Shown: one piece after another, positions 1-7,722 of the stretch
Layout: every line of letters starts with the position of its first letter
How positions within the stretch are numbered: position 1 is the stretch's first letter
Notes under the pieces: model-generated
Database searches by the model: none
The model's input: only the letters and a program-made list of their open reading frames with translations
What the model was told of the DNA's origin: nothing
Position numbers and translations under genes: made by a program
Source: Gammaproteobacteria bacterium
Lineage (GTDB): Bacteria; Pseudomonadota; Gammaproteobacteria; Enterobacterales; GCA-2746155
Direction: 5' to 3'
Length of the DNA: 10,702 nucleotides
Assembly (NCBI GenBank): GCA_024206355.1
Contig: JAAGZM010000397.1
Coordinates: 1-10,702, forward strand

Positions 1-1406
1 GCCATAACAGTAAATGTCGCTAAAATCGTTGGTCCACCAACTTCATCAACGGCTATAGGTATACACTTTTTGAGTGATAATTTACCTTCACTCATATGCC
101 GGTGGATATTCTCCACCACAACGATGGCATCGTCGACGAGAATACCGATGGAAAAAATTAACGCGAAAAGTGAAACGCGATTTAAGGTAAAACCAAATGC
201 CCAGGAGGCAAAAAGAGTAATGGCAAGGGTAATAATAACTGCTACGCCCACTACAAATGCTTCTTGTGCGCCTAGTGCAAAAAACACCAAAATCACAACT
301 ACCAGGGTTACTAAGAATAGCTTTTGGATAAGTTTGTTGGCTTTATCGTTAGCTGTTTTACCGTAGTCTCTTGTCACAGTAATTATTATATCATCAGTGA
401 TATAGGTGCCTTTCAATTGTTCTATTCGATTATTAACTGCTTGGGCAATTGTTTGCGCATTAACCCCCTTTTTTTTTGCAATGGCAATAGTAACCGCTGG
501 TCGTTCCATGCCTGGTTCAATATTTTTAACTTCAGCTTGTGCACCTGGTTCAAGCCAAACATAGCTTGTTGCATCATCGGCCTGTAAATTGATATCTGCA
601 ACATCTCTTAGAAAAACTGGCGCTCCATTCGACATTCCAACAACCAGTGATGAAACTTCTTCTGGTCGAGTTAAAAACACGCCTGCTTGAACCTGAATTT
701 CTCTATTATTATTGACAATAGCACCTGCATTCGTCGTCTGATTTGCAGACTGTAATGCCATTCTTAAATCACTAATAGCTATATTATTTGCCGACATTTT
801 TTGTGGGTCTAGTACCACATGAACCACACTATCAGGAGCTCCAATCGTATAGATTTCATTAGTACCTTTAATACGTTTCAATTCCACTTCAATTGCATGA
901 GCAACTTTAGAAAGCTCATAGGCACTTTTATTGGTATCGTTACTTGTCAGCGTCAAGGTAACAATAGGTACTTCATCAATACCTTTAGGTTTAATAATAG
1001 GTTGTCCAACACCCACATTCGGTGACATAAAATCTAGATGTGAATAGAGTTTATTATACAGTCTTAATAATGCATCTGTACGGGGTTGACCGACGATAAA
1101 CTGCACTGAGAATACTGCCATTCCAGGACGTGAAATAGAATAAACATGTTCCACACCCTGTATTTCAGATAGTAACTGCTCTGTTGATGCTGTAACCAAT
1201 GACTCAACTTCTTTTGCCGATCCTCCTGGGAATGGTATAAAGACATTAGCAAAGGTTACATTGATTTGTGGATCTTCTTCTTTTGGTGTCATAACGGCCG
1301 CAAAAACACCCATTAGTAGACCAACTAATGCCAGTAGTGGGGTAATTTCTGAGCGAAAAAAATATTTCGCTACTTTTCCAGAAATACCAAGGGACTGCTT
1401 ACTCAT
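1..1406 (-). CDS. RND efflux pump inner-membrane permease, N-terminal 468 residues (cut by left edge)
   Basis: Proton-driven exporter of the AcrB/MexB-like RND superfamily, expected to work in the inner membrane with the adjacent adaptor and an outer-membrane channel not in this window. I translated it from the minus strand: the frame is open from an ATG at 1406 to the edge. Visible parts are a cytoplasmic N-terminus with KYFFRSEITPL, TM1 at about residues 22-39, the PKEEDPQI segment at the start of the periplasmic porter domain, then TM2-TM4. The TM4 motif GILVDDAIVVVEN carries the paired aspartates D425 and D426, matching the proton-relay D407/D408 of AcrB. DEVGGPTILATFTVMA follows, where the window ends. 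The ATG lies inside the end of the adaptor gene (8-base overlap) with GGGGAAGAGC just upstream as ribosome site, so the two are translationally coupled. The substrate cannot be told. About half of a typical ~1030-residue pump is present. Confidence 0.93.
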   Translation of the reverse strand, partial: MSKQSLGISGKVAKYFFRSEITPLLALVGLLMGVFAAVMTPKEEDPQINVTFANVFIPFPGGSAKEVESLVTASTEQLLSEIQGVEHVYSISRPGMAVFSVQFIVGQPRTDALLRLYNKLYSHLDFMSPNVGVGQPIIKPKGIDEVPIVTLTLTSNDTNKSAYELSKVAHAIEVELKRIKGTNEIYTIGAPDSVVHVVLDPQKMSANNIAISDLRMALQSANQTTNAGAIVNNNREIQVQAGVFLTRPEEVSSLVVGMSNGAPVFLRDVADINLQADDATSYVWLEPGAQAEVKNIEPGMERPAVTIAIAKKKGVNAQTIAQAVNNRIEQLKGTYITDDIIITVTRDYGKTANDKANKLIQKLFLVTLVVVILVFFALGAQEAFVVGVAVIITLAITLFASWAFGFTLNRVSLFALIFSIGILVDDAIVVVENIHRHMSEGKLSLKKCIPIAVDEVGGPTILATFTVM

Positions 1407-2463
1407 GCTCTTCCCCATCATCCTTTGTTACCATTAGTTTTGATTGTAAATAAGCAACTGCCATGCTGGGGTTAGAAACAACATTTTCACCCTCATTTAA
1501 ACCAGAAAATATTTCGATATTTCCATCATCAAGCTCTCGTCCAGCCCGGACATGACGAAAATTTAAACTATCATTCTTTTGTACATAAACAGCAGTTACT
1601 TCACTACGACGGATTACGCTTGTCTTTGGAACAACGAGAGAGGTTTTGTTACCCACGATAAATGAAGTTTTTAAGTACATACCAGGATAAAGACCTTCTA
1701 GAGCTTGTGGCAGGTTTACCCTAATTTTAAATGTCGATGTTGTAGGATCCGCATAACCATAAAATGTTAAAGCCTCACCTGATACATTTATCTTTTCACC
1801 ATTAGGAAGTTCGACACTAGCACTTTTATTTTGTCTGATTTTATCGATATCTTTCTGAGGAACTTCAGCAATAATTCTTAACTTTTCAAGAGACATCCCG
1901 TGATATAAAGGAGTACCAGGATTAACTAATTCACCGACTTCAACATAACGTTCTAAAACAATACCATTATACGGAGCTTTCACCCGAGTATATTCAAATT
2001 GTTCCTCTGCATTCTTGAGGCTCGCTTTAGCAGCATCTAGTTCAGCCTTAGCACTATCTCTTTGAGAAAGAGCATTATCTGCAACCGACTGTGAAACTAA
2101 ACCTTTTTTGAGGATATTATTAATTCGTACGTATTCTTTTTCTGCTGAATCATATTTAGCCTTAGCTGACTTTACTCCAGCGATGGCACTATCGAAACTT
2201 GCTCTTTGTTGAGTATCTCGTAATTTTAAGATCACATCGTCTTTCACAACTAGATCACCAACATCAACAAGGGTTTGTACAACTTTTCCTGTAGTTTGAG
2301 CAGATGCAGTACCTGCATTAACAGCTTCTACTGTTCCTGTGAATGTTAGATAGTCAGCAACAGTCAGTTGCTTCACTAGCTCTGTAGATAATTCTGTTGC
2401 AGTAACAACTGTGGTTACTAGTAAGCTTATCGAGATCAGTCCCAGACGACATATATTTATCAT
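1399..2463 (-). CDS. RND efflux periplasmic adaptor (membrane fusion protein)
   Basis: Periplasmic adaptor that links an RND pump to an outer-membrane channel (HlyD/AcrA family). The 354 residues begin with a signal peptide (hydrophobic stretch about 8-21, likely cleavage after VTA at residue 22). No lipobox cysteine follows it, so the protein is probably not a lipoprotein. In order: half of a lipoyl domain (about 50-83, GKVVQTLVDVGDLV), an alpha-helical hairpin rich in Ala, Lys and Glu (about 85-157), the second lipoyl half (RVKAPYNGIVLERYVEVGELV, about 160-180), a beta-barrel (about 193-268) and a membrane-proximal domain (about 270-340, SLVVPKTSVI). The short hairpin is usual for small RND adaptors. 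The start is supported by AAGGAA ahead of the ATG. Its stop overlaps the start of the pump gene by 8 bases, so they form one operon. No dedicated regulator lies beside it in the window. Confidence 0.93.
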   Translation of the reverse strand: MINICRLGLISISLLVTTVVTATELSTELVKQLTVADYLTFTGTVEAVNAGTASAQTTGKVVQTLVDVGDLVVKDDVILKLRDTQQRASFDSAIAGVKSAKAKYDSAEKEYVRINNILKKGLVSQSVADNALSQRDSAKAELDAAKASLKNAEEQFEYTRVKAPYNGIVLERYVEVGELVNPGTPLYHGMSLEKLRIIAEVPQKDIDKIRQNKSASVELPNGEKINVSGEALTFYGYADPTTSTFKIRVNLPQALEGLYPGMYLKTSFIVGNKTSLVVPKTSVIRRSEVTAVYVQKNDSLNFRHVRAGRELDDGNIEIFSGLNEGENVVSNPSMAVAYLQSKLMVTKDDGEEHE

Positions 2464-2525
2464 GGTATTCCTTATATTTAACTGATTAACATGGATCCAA
2501 TTATCAGGAAAGTTATAATTTTGTT

Positions 2526-2553
2526 ATATTAGCATTTTCGCATATAAATACAA
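2526..2553 (-). promoter_or_regulatory. Putative extended -10 promoter for the RND efflux operon
   Basis: On the minus strand the gap between truD and the adaptor gene contains TTGTAT (2553-2548), a 16-base spacer and TAATAT (2531-2526). TG-C directly precedes the -10, which is the extended -10 form. The adaptor ATG lies about 60 bases downstream. I see no hairpin with a T-run in the 109-base gap, so some read-through from the truD operon is possible. The call rests on sequence match only. Confidence 0.45.
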
Positions 2554-2572
2554 GCCTTATTAAATATGAGTT

Positions 2573-3592
2573 TTAAGCTAGCAGCTCTTTCAATAAACTC
2601 GTTGCAAAAATTCCTGTTCTCAGCGAAAAAGATATTTCTACACCAAATTCGTTTTCCTTACAGCTTACATCTGTCGGAATCACTCTTAATGCCCGGCGCT
2701 GCCATTGAATACGACTATTTGCAATACCATCATAAAGTGATTGCTGCTCTACTAAGACTTGGCTTTCTAATGCTAATGCATTATCAACCACATTGTTTTG
2801 GCCATCACCTGGCATAGGACCAGTAATCGATAATTGTCTATTATTTAATTTCTCTATGAGAATATTCTCACTTAATTTTGTAATTAGAGCAGGTTCACTA
2901 AGACTTTGGTTTTCTTCGTTCCAAAATATATCGCCCTGAATTGGTTGTAACCAACAATTATTTTTTATTCGTTTGGCTAGTATTAAATTAAATAAATAAG
3001 AACGTGCAGCTGATAGGTAAATGCTTCGCTTATTTCGATCTCTTACCCGAACTTTGCCTGAAAGCATGTCTCTCGCTTTATCGATATTACCTGACTGATG
3101 GCCAAAACGCTGAGGTCCAAAATAATTTGGAAAACCTTTTTCTGAAATTAATTTCAGTCTCTTTTTAAAGCTCAAAAAATCACCTTCAAATTCAGTTAGT
3201 TGTAATTTGAATTGATTAAAAGCAATCTCGCCTTTACGTAGTTTATGGGTGTGCCGAGAATGTTCAATTACGAAATAATCTCTACTTTGAAAGATCATTG
3301 GATCTATCGTCTTAGATGCCGGCAGATGTAAACTAAACCACTGTCTTGTCACAGCAAAACGATCTTTACGTCCAGCATAGCCAACTTCAACCGAGCGAAT
3401 ACCTGCCTTTTGTGCTAATTCTCTTGCTAACCAATCGGTATTAGTATTACGTTTTTCAATATATAAATATAGATGATCGCCTTCACCAGAAGGTTTAAAA
3501 CTTAACGTTTCATTAACTTGAAAATGTTCAGGAAGCTGTCGATACAAAGCTTTGTTGGTGGGATTTGGAAAACCTCGAGGTAAATTCTCCAT
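2573..3592 (-). CDS. truD: tRNA pseudouridine(13) synthase TruD
   Basis: Isomerises U13 to pseudouridine in certain tRNAs, in the cytoplasm. The 339 residues carry the hallmarks of the family. Near the N-terminus is PEHFQVNE. The catalytic loop GYAGRKDRFAVTRQWF has Asp77 in the place of the E. coli nucleophile Asp80. NYFGPQRFG and VRDRNKRSIYLSAARS follow in the middle, and the C-terminal closing motif is FSLRTGIFATSLLKELL. Length is close to the E. coli enzyme (about 350 residues), with a slightly shorter C-terminus. The ATG is preceded by AAGG at about 11 bases. It follows ispF by 12 bases on the same strand, the standard gammaproteobacterial order. In E. coli surE comes next, but here the next gene is an unrelated efflux adaptor. 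Confidence 0.97.
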   Translation of the reverse strand: MENLPRGFPNPTNKALYRQLPEHFQVNETLSFKPSGEGDHLYLYIEKRNTNTDWLARELAQKAGIRSVEVGYAGRKDRFAVTRQWFSLHLPASKTIDPMIFQSRDYFVIEHSRHTHKLRKGEIAFNQFKLQLTEFEGDFLSFKKRLKLISEKGFPNYFGPQRFGHQSGNIDKARDMLSGKVRVRDRNKRSIYLSAARSYLFNLILAKRIKNNCWLQPIQGDIFWNEENQSLSEPALITKLSENILIEKLNNRQLSITGPMPGDGQNNVVDNALALESQVLVEQQSLYDGIANSRIQWQRRALRVIPTDVSCKENEFGVEISFSLRTGIFATSLLKELLA

Positions 3593-3604
3593 CAGGTAAA
3601 TACC

Positions 3605-4081
3605 TTATAAATCGGCAACTAGCAGTACTACTGCATGAACAGCAATCCCTTCTTTTCTACCGATATAACCCATTTTTTCAGTGGTGGTTGCTTTAACATT
3701 AATCTGATCTTTATTAATGCAAAGATCTTCTGACAGATTATCTCTCATTTGCTCAATTGACGATGCAAGTCTTGGTGTTTGCGCGATGACAGTGACATCA
3801 AGATTGCCCACAACATAGTCTTTTTTGTTAACCTCTCTCATAACGTGACCTAACAATATGCGGCTATCAGCTCCCGCCCACTCTTCATCCGTATCAGGAA
3901 AATGTTTGCCTATATCGCCCAGTGCAGCGGCACCGAGAATGGCATCACAAACTGCATGTAATAACACATCACCATCAGAGTGCGCTTCAAGCTTATGGGT
4001 ATCTTTAAATGTTACGCCAGCGAGAATAAGCTCGCCATTGGAGGAAAACTTATGAGCATCAAAACCATGTCCAATTCGCAT
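3605..4081 (-). CDS. ispF: 2-C-methyl-D-erythritol 2,4-cyclodiphosphate synthase
   Basis: Fifth step of the MEP isoprenoid pathway: it cyclises 4-diphosphocytidyl-methylerythritol 2-phosphate to the 2,4-cyclodiphosphate with release of CMP. The 158 residues match the usual length. The zinc ligands are all in place: Asp8 and His10 in MRIGHGFDAHKF, and His42 in AHSDGDVLLHAVCDAILGA. IGKHFPDTD and the C-terminal KATTTEKMGYIGRKEGIA complete the signature. The family works as a homotrimer with active sites between subunits. The start codon overlaps the ispD stop by one base (TAATG), so translation is coupled and the two pathway enzymes should be made together. Confidence 0.97.
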   Translation of the reverse strand: MRIGHGFDAHKFSSNGELILAGVTFKDTHKLEAHSDGDVLLHAVCDAILGAAALGDIGKHFPDTDEEWAGADSRILLGHVMREVNKKDYVVGNLDVTVIAQTPRLASSIEQMRDNLSEDLCINKDQINVKATTTEKMGYIGRKEGIAVHAVVLLVADL

Positions 4082-4800
4082 TATTGTGTTTCTCTTTGGG
4101 AAAGTAAAATAAGCGATGCTAGTTTTAAGTCACCTTTAGTTGTTACTTTAATATTGCCTCTTCGACCTTGAAGAAGTTTTGGACTTAATCCTAATTGCTC
4201 AACAGCTGATGCTTCATCAGTGACAGCGTCAGAAGAGCTTTCTCTCGCTTTTTTTAAGGCTTTTTTTAATAGTGCACAACTAAACATCTGAGGAGTTAAT
4301 GCACGCCATAAATATTCTCTTGGTACCGTCTTTAAGATTGATGAGTTACCGTCATCTCGTTTAATAGTATCGGATAGTTTATCGGCCAAAATAGCACCAG
4401 AGTCCGTATTTATTACTGTTTGATAAAGTTTTTCTAAATCATCACTAGCAATACAAGGTCTTGCAGCATCGTGAACAAGTACATAGTCACTATCTTCTAC
4501 CCGCTCATCAATTGACAGGAGAGCATTCCAAACCGAGTCGGCTCGCTCGCTTCCACCTATTACTGTTTTGATTCTTGAATTCTTGGATAACTCAAGTTTG
4601 GGCCAATAAGGATCATTTTCTGCAACTGCGACAACTATTTCTGATACCCAGTCCATCTCCAGCAATTTAAGTAGGCTGTGCTCAATGAGATAACGTCCAT
4701 CAAGTTCTAAATACTGCTTTGGAGTGGCCGATTGCATTCGACTACCAATGCCTGCTGCAGGAACGATAGCCCAGCATTTAGGCATTAATGTCTGTAACAT
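4081..4800 (-). CDS. ispD: 2-C-methyl-D-erythritol 4-phosphate cytidylyltransferase
   Basis: Third step of the MEP pathway: it joins CTP and methylerythritol 4-phosphate to give 4-diphosphocytidyl-methylerythritol and diphosphate. The 239 residues fit the family. The nucleotide-binding start is AIVPAAGIGSRM (residues 11-22), with Arg21, and Lys28 in TPKQYL matches the second catalytic basic residue. GGSERADSV (82-90), VHDAARPCI (109-117) and TDEASAVEQLG (194-204) are the other family blocks, with GDLKLA near the C-terminus. Start at 4800 lies 2 bases after the ftsB stop; the ribosome site is weak, which suggests coupling to ftsB translation. A second ATG at residue 6 would also keep the whole fold, so the exact start is slightly uncertain. 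Confidence 0.97.
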   Translation of the reverse strand: MLQTLMPKCWAIVPAAGIGSRMQSATPKQYLELDGRYLIEHSLLKLLEMDWVSEIVVAVAENDPYWPKLELSKNSRIKTVIGGSERADSVWNALLSIDERVEDSDYVLVHDAARPCIASDDLEKLYQTVINTDSGAILADKLSDTIKRDDGNSSILKTVPREYLWRALTPQMFSCALLKKALKKARESSSDAVTDEASAVEQLGLSPKLLQGRRGNIKVTTKGDLKLASLILLSQRETQ

Positions 4801-4802
4801 AG

Positions 4803-5078
4803 TTACTTATTCACTACTCGGTAAAATACTTCTCCTGGACGGATCATGCCGAGTTCGTGGCGAGCTCTTTCTTCAATTGCTTCACTACCAGTTTTTAGAT
4901 CTGCGATTTCAGCTAATAGAATTTTGTTTCTCGCTTCATTACGCAAATTATCTTCCTTCTGCGCACTAACTTTTAGTGCCAACTCAGCTTGTCGACTAAA
5001 GCTAGCATTACCTGCCCACAGTCGATACTGGAGCATAATCAGTAGAATAATCAATATTGTAGTCAGTGGTTTAAACAC
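4803..5078 (-). CDS. ftsB: Cell division protein FtsB
   Basis: Small bitopic divisome protein that in E. coli forms a complex with FtsL and FtsQ in the inner membrane at mid-cell. The 91 residues show a short cytoplasmic start, one membrane segment (about 4-18), LQYRLW at its end, a coiled-coil stretch (about 28-65, with ARNKILLAEIADLKTG) and the conserved block AIEERARHELGMIRPGEVFYRV (about 67-88). All parts line up with E. coli FtsB, which has a longer C-terminal tail. The start is a GTG, with AGGT about 8 bases upstream. It heads the ftsB-ispD-ispF-truD operon. In many relatives eno lies upstream; here an unrecognised gene does, 74 bases away, and no strong promoter is evident in that gap. 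Confidence 0.95.
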   Translation of the reverse strand: MFKPLTTILIILLIMLQYRLWAGNASFSRQAELALKVSAQKEDNLRNEARNKILLAEIADLKTGSEAIEERARHELGMIRPGEVFYRVVNK

Positions 5079-5152
5079 AATACTTACCTGTAAACTTCGA
5101 GTAAAATTTTCTTGTTAAAGTAAAGAGTTAAAGCATTATCGCAAAGTTTGAG

Positions 5153-5728
5153 CTAAATATCACCTTCAGCTTCAACCAATTGATAACACCGGTAAAGATT
5201 CGTAAACCAAGCGAGGCCAACTGCAACAACAGTATCATTATTAGCATTTGATGGAGAGTTCTCTTGAATACCCTTATTAGCTGCTTCTATGTCATCATAA
5301 TAACGATAAAAAAGATCCTCACAGATATCTCTGTTCTTAAGTTTGTCAGGCATCCAGCGGTTATGAAATGCATATCGAATAGCATCAGTAGTACTCGCAC
5401 CGCCTTGGCATAATGATTCATTTATATTATCGATCATGTATGCACCAAACTCTGTTTCCATTGGCCTCATTGTTTCAGAGACTTTAGAGATCGTCGCCGT
5501 TTGTTTTTCTGATGTTTCGGCGGCACTTATGTTCTCTGACTGGATATAGTGGTCGTTTCTATTATCAGCATGAGCAGATGCTAGCTCAGCAAGCTGTAAC
5601 TGCTCTTCTTCTGATAATGCTTTAATATCTCCATTAACTAATTCTAGTTTGGATAACAGACTTTCAAATGTCAAACGTTCGGACTCTGATAAATCACTAA
5701 GCAGGGATTGGTACAAATTCTTATCCAT
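5153..5728 (-). CDS. Hypothetical acidic protein, 191 residues
   Basis: I do not recognise this protein. The first half (about 1-95) is rich in Ser, Glu, Leu and Ala, begins MDKNLYQSLLSDLSESE and has predicted-helix character up to about residue 55. A low-complexity polar linker with many Ser, Thr, Asn and Glu follows (about 55-90). The second half looks like a compact domain: aromatic and charged, with AIRYAFHNRWMPDKL (117-131), DLFYRYYDDIEAA (138-150) and a closing VAVGLAWFTNLYRCYQL (168-184). There is no signal peptide and no clear membrane span, so it is probably cytoplasmic. Cysteines are at 107, 136 and 181, with no metal-binding spacing. The ATG at 5728 has only a weak GGA upstream. 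Codon use and base composition look like the neighbours. It sits between the ABC operon terminator and ftsB on the same strand, so co-transcription with ftsB is possible. Confidence 0.8.
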   Translation of the reverse strand: MDKNLYQSLLSDLSESERLTFESLLSKLELVNGDIKALSEEEQLQLAELASAHADNRNDHYIQSENISAAETSEKQTATISKVSETMRPMETEFGAYMIDNINESLCQGGASTTDAIRYAFHNRWMPDKLKNRDICEDLFYRYYDDIEAANKGIQENSPSNANNDTVVAVGLAWFTNLYRCYQLVEAEGDI

Positions 5729-5790
5729 TTTATATATCCATTCTTTCTTAAACTAGCATTGTGTTATTAGGTAAGTGGTCAAGCGGGGCT

Positions 5791-5796
5791 ATTATA
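5791..5796 (-). promoter_or_regulatory. -10-like TATAAT upstream of the hypothetical gene
   Basis: On the minus strand a perfect TATAAT hexamer lies about 63 bases before the ATG of the 191-residue protein and just after the terminator of the ABC operon. No good -35 is found at 16-18 bases; the best is TCTGGA at 18. The A-rich stretch upstream may help. This would give the orphan gene, and perhaps ftsB onward, its own transcript. Assigned by match and position only. Confidence 0.4.
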
Positions 5797-5823
5797 CGAT
5801 TTTTTATAAGTTTTTCCAGACAA

Positions 5824-5900
5824 ACAAAATAAATAATAAAACCATCGTTTCCGATCCTTGACTGAGAGGGGGGATGGTCAAGGTTCGGAAACTCCGGGTT
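5824..5900 (-). terminator. Hairpin with T-rich tail ending the GntR-ABC operon
   Basis: Inverted repeat with 16-base arms, GTTTCCGATCCTTGAC (5847-5862) and GTCAAGGTTCGGAAAC (5877-5892), one T-T mismatch and a 14-base loop. The stem can extend past a small internal loop through AACC (5840-5843) and GGTT (5897-5900). On the minus strand it is followed by a T-rich run (TTTATTATTTATTTTG), as expected for intrinsic termination. It lies 6 bases beyond the permease stop codon. The plus-strand side lacks a T-run, so it acts on minus transcripts. The stem is longer than many terminators and could also protect the mRNA 3' end. Confidence 0.75.
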
Positions 5901-5905
5901 AAAGA

Positions 5906-6868
5906 TTAAGATTCATCTCGATAGCGACGAATATAAACCGCTCCTGCAACCATTGCTGCTGCTGCTACTAATCCGTACCAAAATCCGGGAAGAGCCATCA
6001 ATGAAGTTACATTATCGTATATACCACTCTGGTCTAAAACACTCTCATTACTACCTAAGTGACGACCTGAGCTAATATCTATAGGGACTACCCAACCCAT
6101 CATGCGCTCTCTTAATGCATCAGCAAAGATACTTGTACGATAGTAATAAAACTCCAAGAATGAGATAACTGCTAAAGGAATAGTCGCCATCAAAATAGGT
6201 TTCCGTTTAGTCCATGAAGATACAAGAAGTAACCAAGCTAAAAACGGAGCAGCCCACAATGATTGAATAACATAAGCAGTATACAGTTTAATTGGAGCAC
6301 TTAAGAAAGGTGCAGGCTCCCAAATAGATGCCCATAAATTTCCATTATTAAATAATGCCACCAATGAAGAGATAATCATTATCAGCAAAAAGGTAACCAT
6401 TGAGCCAATCACAAAAAATGCAGGGATAACAAATATAACCGTTATAATTTTACTTGTTACTGTCATCAAATCTGATACAGGCAATGATTTCCAAAATAAG
6501 ATGCTTCTATCTTTTCTATCATCATATAAAGAACCAAGCAGATAAATAAAGCTTACAAAAATCATGATAAAGGTAAAGGAGCTACTGATCCCATAAAAAC
6601 TCAATTCCCATATTTGCTCACGTCTCTCTAGACTAAGAGAAGCAAACTCAATACTCAATGCACCTAAATAATCTAAACCTGAAATAGTAATACCATTTAA
6701 ATTGATAGGTCCTAAGCTTGCGCCATGTGTACCAATAATGTGTTCAGTATTAAATAGAGCCAAAAGGAATAAGACAATTAAAAAACCACCCATTACTAGT
6801 GGTGAAATGGCAAAGTGTCCACGGTTTTCCCAGTATTCACGTTTTAATAGAGTTACAACCGTATTCAT
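5906..6868 (-). CDS. ABC-2 type transporter membrane protein
   Basis: Inner-membrane subunit of an ABC exporter, 320 residues, made with the ATPase encoded just upstream. Membrane segments read at about 22-41, 97-115, 142-172, 194-219, 225-243 and 295-312, six in all, with an extracytoplasmic loop after the first (about 42-95). The cytoplasmic LYDDRKDRSILFWKSLPVSD (114-133) after the second span is the conserved motif of ABC-2 permeases in this type of cluster. The protein starts with the usual LLKREYWENRG. The ATG overlaps the ATPase stop by 4 bases (ATGA) and is preceded by AAGGAG, so the two are translationally coupled. Substrate is unknown. Related YtrA-type clusters in Firmicutes respond to cell-envelope antibiotics, but I only infer a similar envelope role here. 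Confidence 0.9.
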   Translation of the reverse strand: MNTVVTLLKREYWENRGHFAISPLVMGGFLIVLFLLALFNTEHIIGTHGASLGPINLNGITISGLDYLGALSIEFASLSLERREQIWELSFYGISSSFTFIMIFVSFIYLLGSLYDDRKDRSILFWKSLPVSDLMTVTSKIITVIFVIPAFFVIGSMVTFLLIMIISSLVALFNNGNLWASIWEPAPFLSAPIKLYTAYVIQSLWAAPFLAWLLLVSSWTKRKPILMATIPLAVISFLEFYYYRTSIFADALRERMMGWVVPIDISSGRHLGSNESVLDQSGIYDNVTSLMALPGFWYGLVAAAAMVAGAVYIRRYRDES

Positions 6869-7722
6869 GATTTATCTCCTTGCATTTTTGCCACAAATAA
6901 ATCAGTGACCTTTGGAACATGTATCTCACCAATTTCTGCCAGTTGTTCTCGATCAGCATTTTCATAAAGAAACAAATGACGTCCAAAAACTTCACGCTCT
7001 GTCGCAGGATTAAGTGCTCTTGCCTGTTCAACATTTTCAGGAGCAACCATCACTTCTAGGTATTTCTCTTGAATTTCTTCCATCGCAATATCTAGAACAA
7101 TTTTCCCATCGTTAATGAACAGTAAATCAGTTAATAGGTATTCAATTTCTTCAACCTGGTGAGTGGTAATAATGATTGTTCGATCTTCACCAAAATAATC
7201 ATTCAGTAGATGATCATAGAAAGCTTTTCTATAAAGTATATCCAGTCCAAGTGTTGGTTCATCGAGTACGAGTATCTCTGCATCAATGGCTAGCACTAAA
7301 GCTAAATGTAATTGAGTAATCATACCTTTTGAAAGCTGTTTAACTTTTTTCTTCATAGGAATTTTAGTTAATGCCAACATTTCAACAGCTTTATCACGAC
7401 TAAATGCAGGATGAACACCTTCTACAAAATCAAGTGTTTCACTGACTCTCATCCAGCCAGGTAATACTGCAACATCGGCAATAAATGAAACCTTTTTCAT
7501 TAGTTGATGACGTTCTTTTCTTGGGTCTAGGCCACAAACTTCCAGATCACCATCGAAATTAGTTAATCCTAATAATGCTTTCAGTGCAGTTGTTTTTCCT
7601 GCTCCGTTAGGACCAATCAGACCAACAATACGACCTTTATCAACCTTGAAATCAACAGAATCTAAAGCTTGAAAGCCACCATAGTTTTTACTTAAGCCTT
7701 TCGCTTTGATTAAACTACCCAT
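6865..7722 (-). CDS. ABC transporter ATP-binding protein
   Basis: ATPase subunit, 285 residues. Walker A is GPNGAGKTT (37-45), the signature is LSKGM (120-124) in place of LSGGQ, Walker B is LVLDEP (141-146) with catalytic Glu145, the D-loop region is TLGLDI, and the switch histidine is His178 in TTHQVEE. The Q-loop region reads FIADVAVLPGW (80-90) and has no glutamine; I recall the same form in homologues from other Proteobacteria. A C-terminal extension of about 70 residues follows the ATPase core. The frame is open back to 7920, but the start at 7722 is chosen because it has a near-perfect AGGAGGT ahead of it and begins MGSLIKAKGLSKNYGG, the normal N-terminus. This ATG overlaps the end of the GntR gene by 8 bases. 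It works with the following ABC-2 membrane protein. Confidence 0.93.
   Translation of the reverse strand: MGSLIKAKGLSKNYGGFQALDSVDFKVDKGRIVGLIGPNGAGKTTALKALLGLTNFDGDLEVCGLDPRKERHQLMKKVSFIADVAVLPGWMRVSETLDFVEGVHPAFSRDKAVEMLALTKIPMKKKVKQLSKGMITQLHLALVLAIDAEILVLDEPTLGLDILYRKAFYDHLLNDYFGEDRTIIITTHQVEEIEYLLTDLLFINDGKIVLDIAMEEIQEKYLEVMVAPENVEQARALNPATEREVFGRHLFLYENADREQLAEIGEIHVPKVTDLFVAKMQGDKS

Noticed and set aside
70..1252. Several short open frames on both strands across the left 1.3 kb
   Set aside because: All are other frames of the RND permease gene, which runs open from 1406 to the left edge.
3858..4171. Plus-strand open frames opposite ispF and ispD
   Set aside because: Low-complexity Ser/Pro/Leu-rich translations exactly opposite two certain genes; shadows.
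5079..5152. Possible ftsB promoter (TTGCGA, 16 bases, TACTTT) and a CTTTAAC direct repeat
   Set aside because: The -10 matches only three of six bases and the 7-base repeat is within chance in AT-rich DNA.
5729..5741. Three-codon mini-frame (ATG GAT ATA TAA) just before the hypothetical gene
   Set aside because: Too short to tell from chance; no ribosome site of its own.
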